The translations under genes were made by a program, and so were the position numbers. Shown here piece by piece: positions 26,748 through 35,529 of a stretch of DNA of 64,000 nt (the stretch's first letter is position 1; each line of letters opens with the position of its first letter). Where the stretch lies: the NCBI GenBank assembly GCA_017394805.1, contig JAFPXC010000012.1, positions 17,524 through 81,523 on the forward strand, in the 5' to 3' direction. This stretch comes from Clostridia bacterium. GTDB taxonomy: Bacteria > Bacillota > Clostridia > Christensenellales > CAG-1252. The notes beneath the pieces were generated by a model that was not told the DNA's origin, made no database searches, and saw only the letters and a list, made by a program, of their open reading frames with translations.

Positions 26748-26776
26748 TTGACATACGCTCGCGGGTATGCTACAAT
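26748..26776 (+). promoter_or_regulatory. Sigma-A promoter of the DUF1508 gene
   Basis: TTGACA (26748-26753), a 17-bp spacer and TACAAT (26771-26776), followed 35 nt later by the ATG with GGTAGGAG as its ribosome site. Confidence 0.88.
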
Positions 26777-26811
26777 TCTAATATAGAACATATCGGTAGG
26801 AGTCATTTCTA

Positions 26812-28518
26812 ATGGACAGTTTCAACAATTTCTTTTCGGATTTGGGTTCCCGTATGCCCTTCTCGTCCGATTTTTTCGCCCGTAACCTATCCATCGGCGG
26901 CGGCGAAATCAACGTATTTTTCTTGGTTCTTTTAGCGCTCGTCGTAGCCGTCGTCGCTATCGTGGTCATCGCCGTTTGCGGTGCCAAGGCGTCCAAGGCC
27001 AAGCGCAAAGCCAAACAAAAAGCGGAAGCCAAGCCCGTAGCGCGGCAAGGCGGCGCGGTTTCGTTGGGTGGCGCCAAGCAAGCCGACAAGGCGCAGGAAG
27101 AGTCGGCGCAACCCGCCGAGCAAACGCCCGAGGCCGAAGCGGTCGAGGAACAGCCCGCCGAGGAAATCAAGGAAGCCGAAGCCACGGAAGAAGCGCAACC
27201 CGTTGAAGAAGCGCAACCCGAGGACGAGAATATCGACGTGGACGTAGTCGCTCCCGTCGCTCAAGAGGAAGAACAACCCACGGAAACCGAGCAACCCAAG
27301 GAAGCGGAAGCCGCCGAAACGGCGCAACCCGTTGAAGAGGCGCAGCCCGAGGACGAAGATATCGACGTAGACGTGGTCGCTCCCGTCGCTCAAGAGGAAG
27401 AACAACCCGCAGAAGAGGCACGGCAAGAGGCCGAGCCCGTGCAAGTCGAGCCCGTGCAAGCCGAGCCCGCCGAACAAGCGGAACCCGTCGAGCAAGCCGA
27501 GCAACCCAAGGAAGCCGAAGCCGCCGAAATGGCGCAACCCGCCGAAGAGAAGAAAGAAGAACCCGCGCAACCCGCCGAGCAAGCCAAAGAGGCGGAAGTT
27601 GCCGCGAGCGTTGCGCCTGCCGCGGACAAGTTGGCCGCCAAGGGCAAGACGTCTGCCAAAGCGAAAAACAGCGACGCTCCCAAAGTCGCAATGGAGGTTA
27701 ATCAAATGAAAAAAGAGGAAGTCAAACAAGAAGAGAAAGCCAAGAAAGGGTTGGTCGGCACGTTCGAAGTTTCCCTTTGCCTGGACGGCTATCGTTTCTG
27801 CCTGTACGCCAGCAACAAACAACTGATGTACGAGAGCGTGGGCTTCACCAGCAGTGAAGGCGCCGTCAAGGGTATCGAGACCTTCCGCAAGACCTTGCAA
27901 GAGAGTCCGTACATCATCACCCGCGACAAATACGGTCGTTTCCGCTACGTGTTCAACAAGCGTTACCAAGGCGAGAACTACACGTCCGCCGCTTCCGCGC
28001 AGTCGGCTGCCGAATCCGTCAAGCGTTGGGCCGAGAACGCCAAAGTCATCGTGCGCAATCCCAAACCCGAAGAGTTGGATGCGTACAAGAAAGGTCTGGA
28101 AGGTCTGCGTACCAAAGACGACGTAGATTGGGATCTGGTCGCCAAAGAGGAAAAAGAGGCTCGCCCGATGGGCAAATTTACGGTCGAAGAGGACGGCAAC
28201 CAAGACGAAGTCATCGGCTATCGCTTCTACCTCATCGCCAACAACGCCCAAATCCTCTACACCAGCGCCATCTACACGTCGGCCTCGGGTGCGCTCAAAG
28301 CCATCGACACCTTCAAACGCGCCGTCTACGTGGGCAACTTCTACGTGGACGAGGACAAGTTCGGTCACTTCCGCTACATCCTGCGCGCCAACGCCACCAC
28401 CACCTACGTGGGCGAATCCTACAAGACGCGTTCGAGCGCCGAGTCCAGCATCGAGTCCGTCAAGAAATTCGTCAAGTGCGCCGCCATCGTTCCTTTCAAG
28501 AAGGGCGCCGACGACTGA
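26812..28518 (+). CDS. Membrane-anchored protein with Glu/Ala/Pro-rich linker and two DUF1508 domains
   Basis: A 568-residue protein. One hydrophobic helix (about residues 33-58) is followed by a basic stretch (KASKAKRKAKQKAEAK), so by the positive-inside rule the rest is cytoplasmic. Residues about 75-290 are acidic low complexity built of reiterated PVEEAQPEDE-IDVDVVAPVAQEEEQP blocks. Two C-terminal DUF1508/YegP-type domains (about 315-420 and 455-560) carry the usual GTFEVSLCLDGYRFCLYASN and GYRFYLIANNAQILYTSAIY patterns. YegP domains are small, of unknown biochemical role, and often paired. The second half of the linker repeats the first with few changes, implying recent internal duplication. 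A strong promoter suggests it is abundant. Confidence 0.85.
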   Translation: MDSFNNFFSDLGSRMPFSSDFFARNLSIGGGEINVFFLVLLALVVAVVAIVVIAVCGAKASKAKRKAKQKAEAKPVARQGGAVSLGGAKQADKAQEESAQPAEQTPEAEAVEEQPAEEIKEAEATEEAQPVEEAQPEDENIDVDVVAPVAQEEEQPTETEQPKEAEAAETAQPVEEAQPEDEDIDVDVVAPVAQEEEQPAEEARQEAEPVQVEPVQAEPAEQAEPVEQAEQPKEAEAAEMAQPAEEKKEEPAQPAEQAKEAEVAASVAPAADKLAAKGKTSAKAKNSDAPKVAMEVNQMKKEEVKQEEKAKKGLVGTFEVSLCLDGYRFCLYASNKQLMYESVGFTSSEGAVKGIETFRKTLQESPYIITRDKYGRFRYVFNKRYQGENYTSAASAQSAAESVKRWAENAKVIVRNPKPEELDAYKKGLEGLRTKDDVDWDLVAKEEKEARPMGKFTVEEDGNQDEVIGYRFYLIANNAQILYTSAIYTSASGALKAIDTFKRAVYVGNFYVDEDKFGHFRYILRANATTTYVGESYKTRSSAESSIESVKKFVKCAAIVPFKKGADD

Positions 28519-28538
28519 TTTCTCTCCCGTATACGCCG

Positions 28539-28570
28539 AGCCGTTGCCTTCTTTGGCGACGGCTTTTTTT
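28539..28570 (+). terminator. Terminator after the DUF1508 gene
   Basis: A 10-bp stem (AGCCGTTGCC / GGCGACGGCT, one G-U pair) with a 6-nt loop is followed by seven T residues. Confidence 0.88.
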
Positions 28571-28725
28571 CGTCGTTTTCGCCGTGCGCCTATCCCGTCA
28601 ACCACTTCTCCCTATCACGCTACGCCATTGGCTCTCTACTGCGCCAAAATACCGCGCTCAAGTATTTCTTTGCGGCACACGGCACTACGCTTTCTCGCGG
28701 GATATAACGCTCGTTTGTCGTTCGT

Positions 28726-29607
28726 CTACGGATTGATCTCCCGCACGTCCGCGATCACACCCTCGTCGCTGTCGAAGCGGAAGACGCGGCCCACGCCCTT
28801 CTCGTCCACCACGCCAACGTCCGCGAGGTCGCAGGCAAAGGGCGGTTTGCGCACCCTATCCACCGTGCCGACGTATTTTAGCAGCGCGTCGTAGTCTTCC
28901 GCGAGGTCGCCGCACAAATATCCCTTGGCCTCCTCGTGGTCACCCACCGCCACCGCTTCCAAAAACAAATACGGCGTCAACGCCGGTATGAACGTATGCC
29001 GATATGCGCAACTGAACGATTGTTCAATCAATCCGAATTTGCCGTCCTTGTACCCGAATACCCGACGACGTGTATGCCTTTTCATATCATCAAAGGTGCA
29101 TTCGACCATCAACTTGTCACTCAGGGCATACCCGTCCACCCAGCCGTCGTACAGCGGCTCCCCCTCGTACAAAGAGGCCAACAGCAAATACGTCCTCTCC
29201 CCTCGCCGCACGGCCACCGCCACCGCGGACAACGGCGCGGCGAATTGCACCCCGACCGAGTCCCCGCTCGGCAATACGTACAATCTCGTGCTCGCGCCGT
29301 CCACCCATACTTGCGTTCTATCCCGTTCGCAAACGGCGGTCACCACGTACCGCACGCCGTCGATCTCCTCGCTTTCCTGCGCCGCCGCGTTCCATTCGGT
29401 CGCGTCTTTCGCCGCGTGCAGGACTTTCACGTCCCCCCAATCTTCCACCTCGAAGCCTTCCGCCGCAAAGCCCTTCTCCGTCACCTCGACGTACCCTATC
29501 CGCCCGTTTGCGCATATCCGACAGTACACGCGCCGTCCTTCCGACAGGTCCAAAAACGCCGTTTGCTTGCCTTCCGCCAACACCTCGTCTTCAAAAAACA
29601 CGTTCAT
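28726..29607 (-). CDS. Hypothetical protein (293 aa)
   Basis: A soluble, acidic 293-residue protein with no signal peptide or membrane helix. The first ~200 residues look beta-rich with alternating hydrophobic strands (GRRVYCRICANGRIGYVEVTEKG, RTYLLLASLYEGEPLYDGWVDG). The C-terminal third is helical (YLFLEAVAVGDHEEAKGYLCGDLAEDYDALLKYVG). I do not recognise a family; nothing suggests an enzyme. It is convergent with the DUF1508 gene and not in an operon. The start at 29607 has only a weak GGGGT ahead of it. Confidence 0.65.
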   Translation of the reverse strand: MNVFFEDEVLAEGKQTAFLDLSEGRRVYCRICANGRIGYVEVTEKGFAAEGFEVEDWGDVKVLHAAKDATEWNAAAQESEEIDGVRYVVTAVCERDRTQVWVDGASTRLYVLPSGDSVGVQFAAPLSAVAVAVRRGERTYLLLASLYEGEPLYDGWVDGYALSDKLMVECTFDDMKRHTRRRVFGYKDGKFGLIEQSFSCAYRHTFIPALTPYLFLEAVAVGDHEEAKGYLCGDLAEDYDALLKYVGTVDRVRKPPFACDLADVGVVDEKGVGRVFRFDSDEGVIADVREINP

Positions 29608-29759
29608 ACCCCATCTTATGCCCCTTTCGACGAAATAATCTATTATTTTTTACGATTTTATACCCGTCTGTCACGCGTTTATCACATTCGTATGGTAGTC
29701 TATAGGTGTCAACAAGCGAAAGTTAGTTTCATATATAGATCCCTCCCTAAATAACAAAG

Positions 29760-29779
29760 CGCCCGTTCTTCAACGGGCG
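29760..29779. terminator. Terminator downstream of the XRE gene
   Basis: CGCCCGTT and AACGGGCG form an 8-bp stem around a 4-nt loop. A T-rich run (TTTTGTTTTA) follows on the plus strand and a weaker one on the minus strand, where it would end the XRE transcript. Confidence 0.7.
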
Positions 29780-29799
29780 TTTTGTTTTATTGACGGTTT

Positions 29800-30708
29800 T
29801 TAATTATCTTTTTTCAATGATTCTAATGATTCAAGCCTTCTTTCCAATTCTTCTATTTTTTCTGTGTAATACAAATTATCGTTACATAGTTTATAGACCA
29901 AGTCCGTTCGTGCCCTATCGACTAATGTGCGATATCCGGCACACTGCTCATACGGTATGTGTATATGATATACAGCGCCATTGTCAATCAAGAATAATAT
30001 TTTCAAATACACACGGTCATCACTCACATCCTCGATTCGCAGATTTTCAAGACACGCAGACAATTCCACGCCAATCATTTCCGGTCTCTTTTCATATTTC
30101 TTTTCCAAAAATGCTTTTACATTTTCATAAAAACCTATATCATTGCATAATTCAATATCTTTCAATGTCGGTTGATACGGGTGGCACAGTATTTCATTAT
30201 GTGCCGAAACCGGCGACTCATCTAAAACACTTTGTCCTTCTCCCAAAGGTTTTGCCGGCACATATCGAATAAAACTAAACCGTTCGTTTACTTTGCAGAA
30301 GAAGTCATAGTCATCTAACAAGAGAATACAATCGAGAATAGCATAAGGCTTATTTTCAATAATAATGAACAAACTGCTACTTTCTATTTCTTGATATGGG
30401 CACTCGTTCTTGTAAAAATCATTAATTGCCTTAGATGCTTGACCATACTCTTTCGTATCTTGAATAAGTTTTAATGCCTTTTCATCATTTTCACACGACG
30501 GAACACCATTGAGAACCAAATCCAAACTTACCTCAAACACCTCTGTAATTTTTTTTATTGACGCAATATCAGGTTCGTTTTCTCCGGTTTCCCATTTGCT
30601 AATCGTTTTATCCGAAACATTCATTATCGTAGCCAAATCTTTTTGCGTCATTTTACGACTTTGCCGCAAATTACAAAGTCTTTCCCCTATAGATAGTGTT
30701 TTAAACAT
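29800..30708 (-). CDS. XRE-family transcriptional regulator with large C-terminal domain
   Basis: A 302-residue protein. The first ~65 residues are a Cro/CI helix-turn-helix (IGERLCNLRQSRKMTQKDLATIMNVSDKTISKWETGENEPD). The remaining ~235 residues are of unknown family and include a hydrophobic core near YAILDCILLLDDYDFFCKV and a coiled C-terminal tail (EKIEELERRLESLESLKK). The gene and its flanks are clearly AT-richer than all neighbours, and codon use differs, which suggests recent acquisition. AT-rich flanks and isolated position fit a small islet. An inverted repeat at 30738-30761 in its leader is a candidate autoregulatory operator. Confidence 0.85.
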   Translation of the reverse strand: MFKTLSIGERLCNLRQSRKMTQKDLATIMNVSDKTISKWETGENEPDIASIKKITEVFEVSLDLVLNGVPSCENDEKALKLIQDTKEYGQASKAINDFYKNECPYQEIESSSLFIIIENKPYAILDCILLLDDYDFFCKVNERFSFIRYVPAKPLGEGQSVLDESPVSAHNEILCHPYQPTLKDIELCNDIGFYENVKAFLEKKYEKRPEMIGVELSACLENLRIEDVSDDRVYLKILFLIDNGAVYHIHIPYEQCAGYRTLVDRARTDLVYKLCNDNLYYTEKIEELERRLESLESLKKDN

Positions 30709-30737
30709 ATTATTAATCCTCCGTAATCATTCTTATT

Positions 30738-30780
30738 GAATTAGTTCAGTTTGCCTAACTCAAATTAATTATATCACACT
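30738..30780 (-). promoter_or_regulatory. Promoter/operator region of the XRE gene
   Basis: Minus-strand TATAAT lies near 30769-30774. Just downstream an inverted repeat GAGTTAG-N10-CTAATTC (30738-30761, 6 of 7 positions paired) lies between the promoter and the GGAGG ribosome site, a usual place for an autorepressor site. Confidence 0.45.
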
Positions 30781-30905
30781 TTCCTCATTTCTTAACAAAA
30801 ATAACTCTTATATGAAGTAGACGAAACAGAGAATCTCGCTCTTTAATAAAGATATTACTATCACCAATACTAACCAAAGCGTAGAATTGCAAAAACAACG
30901 AAAAA

Positions 30906-30927
30906 GCGCAACCCATATAGGTTGCGC
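30906..30927 (-). terminator. mscL terminator
   Basis: GCGCAACC / GGTTGCGC form an 8-bp stem with a 6-nt loop, followed on the minus strand by TTTTTCGTTGTTTTT. Confidence 0.88.
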
Positions 30928-30947
30928 CGTTTTCTCAACAGTTTGGT

Positions 30948-31532
30948 TTACTTCTTCGCCAACAGGTCGCGGATTTCGATCAGCAACGCTTCGGTAGTAG
31001 GCTTCGCCGCTTCCGCTTCGGCCTTTGCTTTGGCTTCCGCCTCGGCTTTCGCTTTGGCCGCCTCTTCTCTTGCCTTCTTAATCTTGGCGAGGTTCTTCTT
31101 GGTGAGTTTGCCGCCCACGGATGCTTTCTCCTCGTTGGTCAGGCTTGCCAAAAACTCCGCGTCTTTCTTCAGTCCGCCCATTCCGCTACGCAAACTGTTG
31201 ATGGCTTTCACCAACACAAACAGCACGATAGCGGTGAGGAGGAAGTTGATGATGGCCATAATGAACGCGCCCCAATCGATAAAGTTGGTGCTCGCCCAGT
31301 CCACCACCATTTGACCGGTCGCCTCGTCTTTCATATACACGGCCTCGCCCAAGATGGTGCGCAAACCGCTGATATCGCCCATGGGGATCCAGTTGATGAG
31401 GGGCTTGAAAATGTGATTGACCAACGCGTTGACGATTGCCGTAAACGCGGCGCCGATGATCATACCTACGGCCAGGTCTACCACGTTGCCGCGGGTGATG
31501 AACGTCTTAAACTCTTTGAATAGTTTTTTCAT
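30948..31532 (-). CDS. mscL: Large-conductance mechanosensitive channel MscL with extended C-terminal tail
   Basis: A 194-residue channel; most MscLs are 130-150. TM1 (VDLAVGMIIGAAFTAIVNALVNHIFKP) and TM2 (WGAFIMAIINFLLTAIVLFVLVKAIN) and the N-terminal amphipathic helix (MKKLFKEFKTFITRGN) are typical. The C-terminal helix ends with the usual LLIEIRDLLAKK, but about 50 residues of Ala/Lys/Glu-rich coiled coil (KKNLAKIKKAREEAAKAKAEAEAKAKAEAEAA) are inserted before it. MscL opens under membrane tension to release solutes in osmotic downshock. The tail would lengthen the cytoplasmic helical bundle. Confidence 0.94.
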   Translation of the reverse strand: MKKLFKEFKTFITRGNVVDLAVGMIIGAAFTAIVNALVNHIFKPLINWIPMGDISGLRTILGEAVYMKDEATGQMVVDWASTNFIDWGAFIMAIINFLLTAIVLFVLVKAINSLRSGMGGLKKDAEFLASLTNEEKASVGGKLTKKNLAKIKKAREEAAKAKAEAEAKAKAEAEAAKPTTEALLIEIRDLLAKK

Positions 31533-31598
31533 ACGTTACCTCCTTCGTTTTGCTCATTATAACACCATCCGCCCGCCAAGTCAAGCGGGCTTTTTGAC

Positions 31599-31627
31599 TT
31601 GACAAAAATAGTTTATTGCCCTACAAT
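31599..31627 (+). promoter_or_regulatory. Sigma-A promoter of the GH13-like operon
   Basis: TTGACA (31599-31604), a 17-bp spacer and TACAAT (31622-31627). A CCGCCCGC...GCGGGC hairpin just upstream (31569-31590) probably ends antisense or upstream transcription. Confidence 0.88.
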
Positions 31628-31665
31628 ATATTATTATATATCGCCTACGGGCACAAAGGGGCAGA

Positions 31666-33285
31666 ATGAAGACGGCAGCCAACGCGGACAAATGGTTTCA
31701 AAGCAGCGTGGTATATCACGTATACCCACGTACGTTTTGCGACGCGTTGGGCGTAGGCACGGGCAACGTCGAAGGCATCATCGGCAAATTGGACTATATC
31801 CAGCGGCTCAACGTCAACACCCTCTACGTGCAGGACATCGACCGCGTTCTCCCCGACCTCGACAGCACGGACGACGACGAAGCGCGCCTTCGGTCCACGT
31901 CCACCCTTCTTTCTCTTTCCCGGGCGTTACACGAGCGCGGTATGCACCTCATCATCGACCTTCCCACGGCGTACACTTCGCCCGCGCACCCCTGGTTTTT
32001 GCAATGCACCAAGGGCGACGGCGCTTTCGCGGACTACTATATCCGCCGCCAAGGCAAAGGCGCCGAGGGCAAGCGTCTTCCCGATGGCCGCCGCGTCGCG
32101 CGCCGCAGCGTTTGGACGAGGGGGGACGACGGCTACTGGTATATGCACGCGGGCGATTGTCCTCTCCTCGACTGGGGTTCGGCCGCCGTGCGCCGTAGTC
32201 TATTCGATATGGCCGCACGCCGCCTTTCTTTCGGTGTGGACGGCTTCGTCATCAACGTCAAAGATATGCACACCGCCGCCTACGCCGACAAGAAGACCGC
32301 TATGGACAAAGACGCGGTGCGCACCGCGCTGTCCGCTTTCGTCGAGGCCCTTCGCGGCGTCTCCCCCGTCGCCGTCGTTCTGGACGTAGGCGCGGCGCCT
32401 CTTGCCGACGCCCAAGCGTTCACCTTTGCCGACGGCATTCGCTCGTCACGGCACCTGCCGCAAAAGGCGTTCGGCTTCGTCAAGCCCAATCACGTCCGCT
32501 TCAAGCGCACGTTGGGGCTTTGGCAGCAAGGCTCTTTCGCACGGTTCGCCCCCTCGCTCTATCTCGAGAGCGCCGACCTGCCCCGCTCGCTCGGCTGGTT
32601 TACGGGCGACTACGGCGCCTACCGCAAAGAGGCGGCCTGCATGACCGCCACCGCCACGTTTATGCTGCGCGGCACGCCTTTCATCTACCAAGGGCAGGAG
32701 ATCGGCATGACCAACTTCCCCTTCAATCGGGTTTCGGACGTCACGGACGAGCGGCTCCGCTCCCTCACGAAGGTCAAGTTGCTGTCCGCCGTGCCCTTCC
32801 TCAATCGCGCGGTATTGGGCTACCTCGGCGATATCGCCTGCGACAACGCCCGCACGGCCATGCAATGGACGGCGCTACTGCCCAACGCGGGGTTTACCAC
32901 GGACGGCACGCACCGCGTACCCGTCAACCCCAACTATATGCAAATCAACGTACAGGACGCTTTCGAGCGCGACGACAGCGTTTTCGCCTACTATCGGCGG
33001 CTTCTCGCTCTGCGCAATAGCGCGGAATACGCCAACGTACTCCAAAAGGGCACCTATTGCGAATACTATCGGCACAACAAGGACCTCATGGTCTATACGC
33101 GCAGTTACAAGGGCGTCACCCTCATCGTCGTATGCAACCTGCGCAACGCGGACGTGCCCTTCGTCCTTCCCGACCGCATCGCATTCAAGGACTGCACCTT
33201 GCTCGCCGCAGGCTACGATATGCCCGCACACCTGGGCACGGTGACCTTGCGCCCCTACGAATGCGTGGTATATCGACTCGACTGA
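31666..33285 (+). CDS. GH13-like (alpha-amylase fold) protein lacking catalytic residues
   Basis: A 539-residue protein with the overall sequence of oligo-1,6-glucosidase/alpha-glucosidase-type GH13 enzymes: VYHVYPRTFCDALG..GNVEGIIGKLDYIQRLNVNTLYV, then GMHLIIDLPTAYTSPAHPWF, YRKEAACMTATATFMLRGTPFIYQGQEIGMTNFPF and ARTAMQW. The catalytic sites are altered. The GFRxD nucleophile block reads GFVIN (Asn197 for Asp, Val195 for Arg), the VGE acid/base reads VGA (Ala243), the NH of VNHTS reads AY, and the NHD block reads SAD (Asp304 kept, His lost). Glycoside hydrolysis by the normal mechanism is therefore not expected. Frame and codon use are intact, so this is a maintained pseudoenzyme, not a decaying gene. 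It starts an operon with the TIM-barrel gene 27 bp downstream. A binding or regulatory role is likely. Confidence 0.85.
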   Translation: MKTAANADKWFQSSVVYHVYPRTFCDALGVGTGNVEGIIGKLDYIQRLNVNTLYVQDIDRVLPDLDSTDDDEARLRSTSTLLSLSRALHERGMHLIIDLPTAYTSPAHPWFLQCTKGDGAFADYYIRRQGKGAEGKRLPDGRRVARRSVWTRGDDGYWYMHAGDCPLLDWGSAAVRRSLFDMAARRLSFGVDGFVINVKDMHTAAYADKKTAMDKDAVRTALSAFVEALRGVSPVAVVLDVGAAPLADAQAFTFADGIRSSRHLPQKAFGFVKPNHVRFKRTLGLWQQGSFARFAPSLYLESADLPRSLGWFTGDYGAYRKEAACMTATATFMLRGTPFIYQGQEIGMTNFPFNRVSDVTDERLRSLTKVKLLSAVPFLNRAVLGYLGDIACDNARTAMQWTALLPNAGFTTDGTHRVPVNPNYMQINVQDAFERDDSVFAYYRRLLALRNSAEYANVLQKGTYCEYYRHNKDLMVYTRSYKGVTLIVVCNLRNADVPFVLPDRIAFKDCTLLAAGYDMPAHLGTVTLRPYECVVYRLD

Positions 33286-33312
33286 CAATATCCATCTATC
33301 AAGGAGAAAACT

Positions 33313-34044
33313 ATGAATATTGCTTTTTACATCAATTACGGATTCTATCAAGACGCGCGCACCGCGCTTTCCCGTCTCAAAGCCCACGGCGTAGACAAAG
33401 TCGTCACATGGATCGACCACGACGTGGAAGCGACCGCCACCTTGGGCGAGCACGAGTTGTTTTCCTATGTCAAAGACAACGCCTTACAAATAGACGCCGC
33501 CATCGTTCCCCACGACAACTTGCCCTACCTGTCCAACACGCGCTACGGGCGCAAGGACGCCATCAAGGCCTACAAGCAAGCCGTCCTGACCGCGGTGGAC
33601 AACCACGTTCCCCTGCTCGTGATGGACGCCGCGCCTCTCTCCGCGCCCTACGTAGAGGCGCTTCGGGAGATTTGCGCCTACGCTTCCGAAAACGGCGTTA
33701 TCATAGCCCTTCGCGACGCGGCGGACGCGGACGTCATCGGCATTCTATCCGAGGTAGACGACCTCTATTATTGTCTTGACACGGCGCAATGCATCAAGCA
33801 TCATTTGGACGTTCCCGCCCGCGTGGAGGCCCTCAAATCCCGCCTCGTTTACGTCATTCTCTCGGACGTGGGACACAATGACGAACGCTGTCTTCCCACC
33901 TACGGCAATACGGATTTCGCGCCCATTCTCGCCGCCGTCAAAGCCTCGGGCTACGTCGGCACCTACGCCGTCTACGCGTCGAGCGCCAAAGGTATCACGG
34001 ATGCGGACGCCTTCATCGAAGCGGCCAAATCCATCGTCAAATAG
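33313..34044 (+). CDS. Xylose-isomerase-like TIM-barrel protein lacking metal ligands
   Basis: A 243-residue protein related to the sugar-phosphate isomerase/epimerase (AP endonuclease 2) family by its C-terminal pattern DVPARVEALKSRLVYVILSDVGHNDERCLPTYGNTDFAPILAAVKASGYVGTYAVY. The normal counterpart in this window (56036-56821) has MENTRR, DMGHTN, VHMHDNDGTADQH and LEF at the metal sites. Here the matching positions read IIALRD, DTAQC, VILSD and AVY, so most of the Glu/His/Asp ligands are missing. A GGAG site precedes the ATG. With the pseudo-GH13 it forms a two-gene operon ended by a strong terminator. It may be a non-catalytic sugar or ligand binder; the fold assignment is moderately certain. 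Confidence 0.7.
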   Translation: MNIAFYINYGFYQDARTALSRLKAHGVDKVVTWIDHDVEATATLGEHELFSYVKDNALQIDAAIVPHDNLPYLSNTRYGRKDAIKAYKQAVLTAVDNHVPLLVMDAAPLSAPYVEALREICAYASENGVIIALRDAADADVIGILSEVDDLYYCLDTAQCIKHHLDVPARVEALKSRLVYVILSDVGHNDERCLPTYGNTDFAPILAAVKASGYVGTYAVYASSAKGITDADAFIEAAKSIVK

Positions 34045-34061
34045 CGTTTCGCTTTCTACCG

Positions 34062-34098
34062 AAAAGGCTGTTGAAAATCGCGTTTCAACAGCCTTTTT
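34062..34098 (+). terminator. Terminator of the GH13-like operon
   Basis: A 15-bp perfect stem (AAAAGGCTGTTGAAA / TTTCAACAGCCTTTT) with a 6-nt loop, active on the plus strand and, by symmetry, on the minus strand for nfnB. Confidence 0.92.
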
Positions 34099-34141
34099 CG
34101 TTACGCCCGACCTTCGGTCGAACGCGAATATGCGTTCCTTT

Positions 34142-35527
34142 TTATTTGTTGCGCAAGAATTCGTCTATACCGACGGCGGCCACTTTGCCCGCGCCCATCG
34201 CCAAGATCACCGTTGCCGCGCCCGTCACGGCGTCACCGCCCGCGAACACGCCGTCCACCGTGGTCATACCCGTCTCCTCGTTGATAACGATACCGCCGTA
34301 AGGCCGCACCTGCAACCCCTTGGTCAAAGACCGTATAAAGGGATTGGGCGAGGTGCCCAGACTCATAATGACGGCGTCGGCCTCGATGGTGAACTCGCTA
34401 TCGGGCTTGACGACGGGTCTGCGCCTTCCGCTTTGGTCGGGCTCGCCCAACGTCATCTCCACGCACTTCACGCCGCACACGTATCCCTTATCGTCCGCAA
34501 GGATTTCCACGGGATTGGTGAGCATACGGAAGTGAATACCCTCTTCTTTGGCGTGCACCACTTCTTCGTGTCTTGCGGGCAACTCCTTTTCCGAGCGACG
34601 ATACACCACGGTGACGTCCGCGCCGATACGCACGGCGCACCTTGCGGCGTCCATGGCCACGTTGCCGCCGCCCACCACCACGGCCTTTTTGGGGCGGGGA
34701 ATAGGCGTTTTGGAATCGGGCAGATAGGCTTTCATCAGGTTGATACGCGTCAAAAACTCGTTGGCCGAATACACGCCGTTGCAATTTTCGCCCTTGATAC
34801 CCATAAACTTGGGCAAACCCGCGCCGCAACCCACGAAAATACTTTGATATCCCATCTCGTACAAATCGTCGATGGTCAAGGTCTTGTCGATCACCACGTT
34901 GGTCTGTATATCCACGCCCAAGGCCAGCAGATTGTCGATTTCCCTCGTCACCACGCTCTTGGGCAAGCGAAACTCGGGGATGCCGTAGCGCAACACGCCG
35001 CCCGCGACGTGCAACGCCTCGAATATGGTCACCTCGTAGCCCATTTTGGCGAGGTCGGCGGCGCAACTCAATGCGCTCGGACCGCTGCCGATGACGGCAA
35101 CTTTTTTGCCGTTCTTGGGGATATCCGCCTTTACGGGAACGGTATGCGCGTTGTGCCAATCGGCGACGAAGCGCTCGAGATACCCTATGCCCACGGGCTT
35201 GCCGTTGATGCCGCGCAGACACTTGCCCTCGCATTGCGTTTCCTGCGGACAAACCCTGCCGCACACGGCGGGCAAATTGTTGCTCTCGGCGATGATTTGA
35301 TAGGCTTTCTCGAATTCGCCATTGGCCACCTCGCGTATAAACGCGGGGATATTCACGCACACGGGGCATCCCGTACAGCACGGATGATTTTTGCAATCCA
35401 GACACCGCGAGGCCTCGGCGAGCGCCATCTCTTCGGTATAGCCGAGCGCCACTTCTTCAAAACTCTTATTCCGTTCCTCCACGGGCGCGGTCGGCATTTC
35501 GTTGCGTTCCATTTTCAAATTTGCCAT
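34142..35527 (-). CDS. nfnB: NfnB/GltD-like subunit of NADH-dependent ferredoxin:NADP+ oxidoreductase
   Basis: A 461-residue flavoprotein. The N-terminal domain has eight Cys for two [4Fe-4S] clusters (RCLDCKNHPCCTGCPVC, VCPQETQCEGKC). Two dinucleotide-binding domains follow (VIGSGPSALSCAADLAKMG for FAD, VVGGGNVAMDAARCAVRIGA for NADPH). This layout is shared by GltD and NfnB; the adjacent NfnA-like gene decides for the electron-bifurcating NfnAB complex, which couples NADPH, NADH and ferredoxin pools in clostridia. The start at 35527 is supported by AAAGGGGAATTAGTT and lies 2 nt past the nfnA stop. Confidence 0.9.
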   Translation of the reverse strand: MANLKMERNEMPTAPVEERNKSFEEVALGYTEEMALAEASRCLDCKNHPCCTGCPVCVNIPAFIREVANGEFEKAYQIIAESNNLPAVCGRVCPQETQCEGKCLRGINGKPVGIGYLERFVADWHNAHTVPVKADIPKNGKKVAVIGSGPSALSCAADLAKMGYEVTIFEALHVAGGVLRYGIPEFRLPKSVVTREIDNLLALGVDIQTNVVIDKTLTIDDLYEMGYQSIFVGCGAGLPKFMGIKGENCNGVYSANEFLTRINLMKAYLPDSKTPIPRPKKAVVVGGGNVAMDAARCAVRIGADVTVVYRRSEKELPARHEEVVHAKEEGIHFRMLTNPVEILADDKGYVCGVKCVEMTLGEPDQSGRRRPVVKPDSEFTIEADAVIMSLGTSPNPFIRSLTKGLQVRPYGGIVINEETGMTTVDGVFAGGDAVTGAATVILAMGAGKVAAVGIDEFLRNK

Positions 35528-35529
35528 AA

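Noticed and set aside
26932..28605. 557-codon minus-strand open frame
   Set aside because: Shadow of the DUF1508 gene; Phe/Leu/Gly-rich composition caused by the reversed Glu/Ala/Pro linker.
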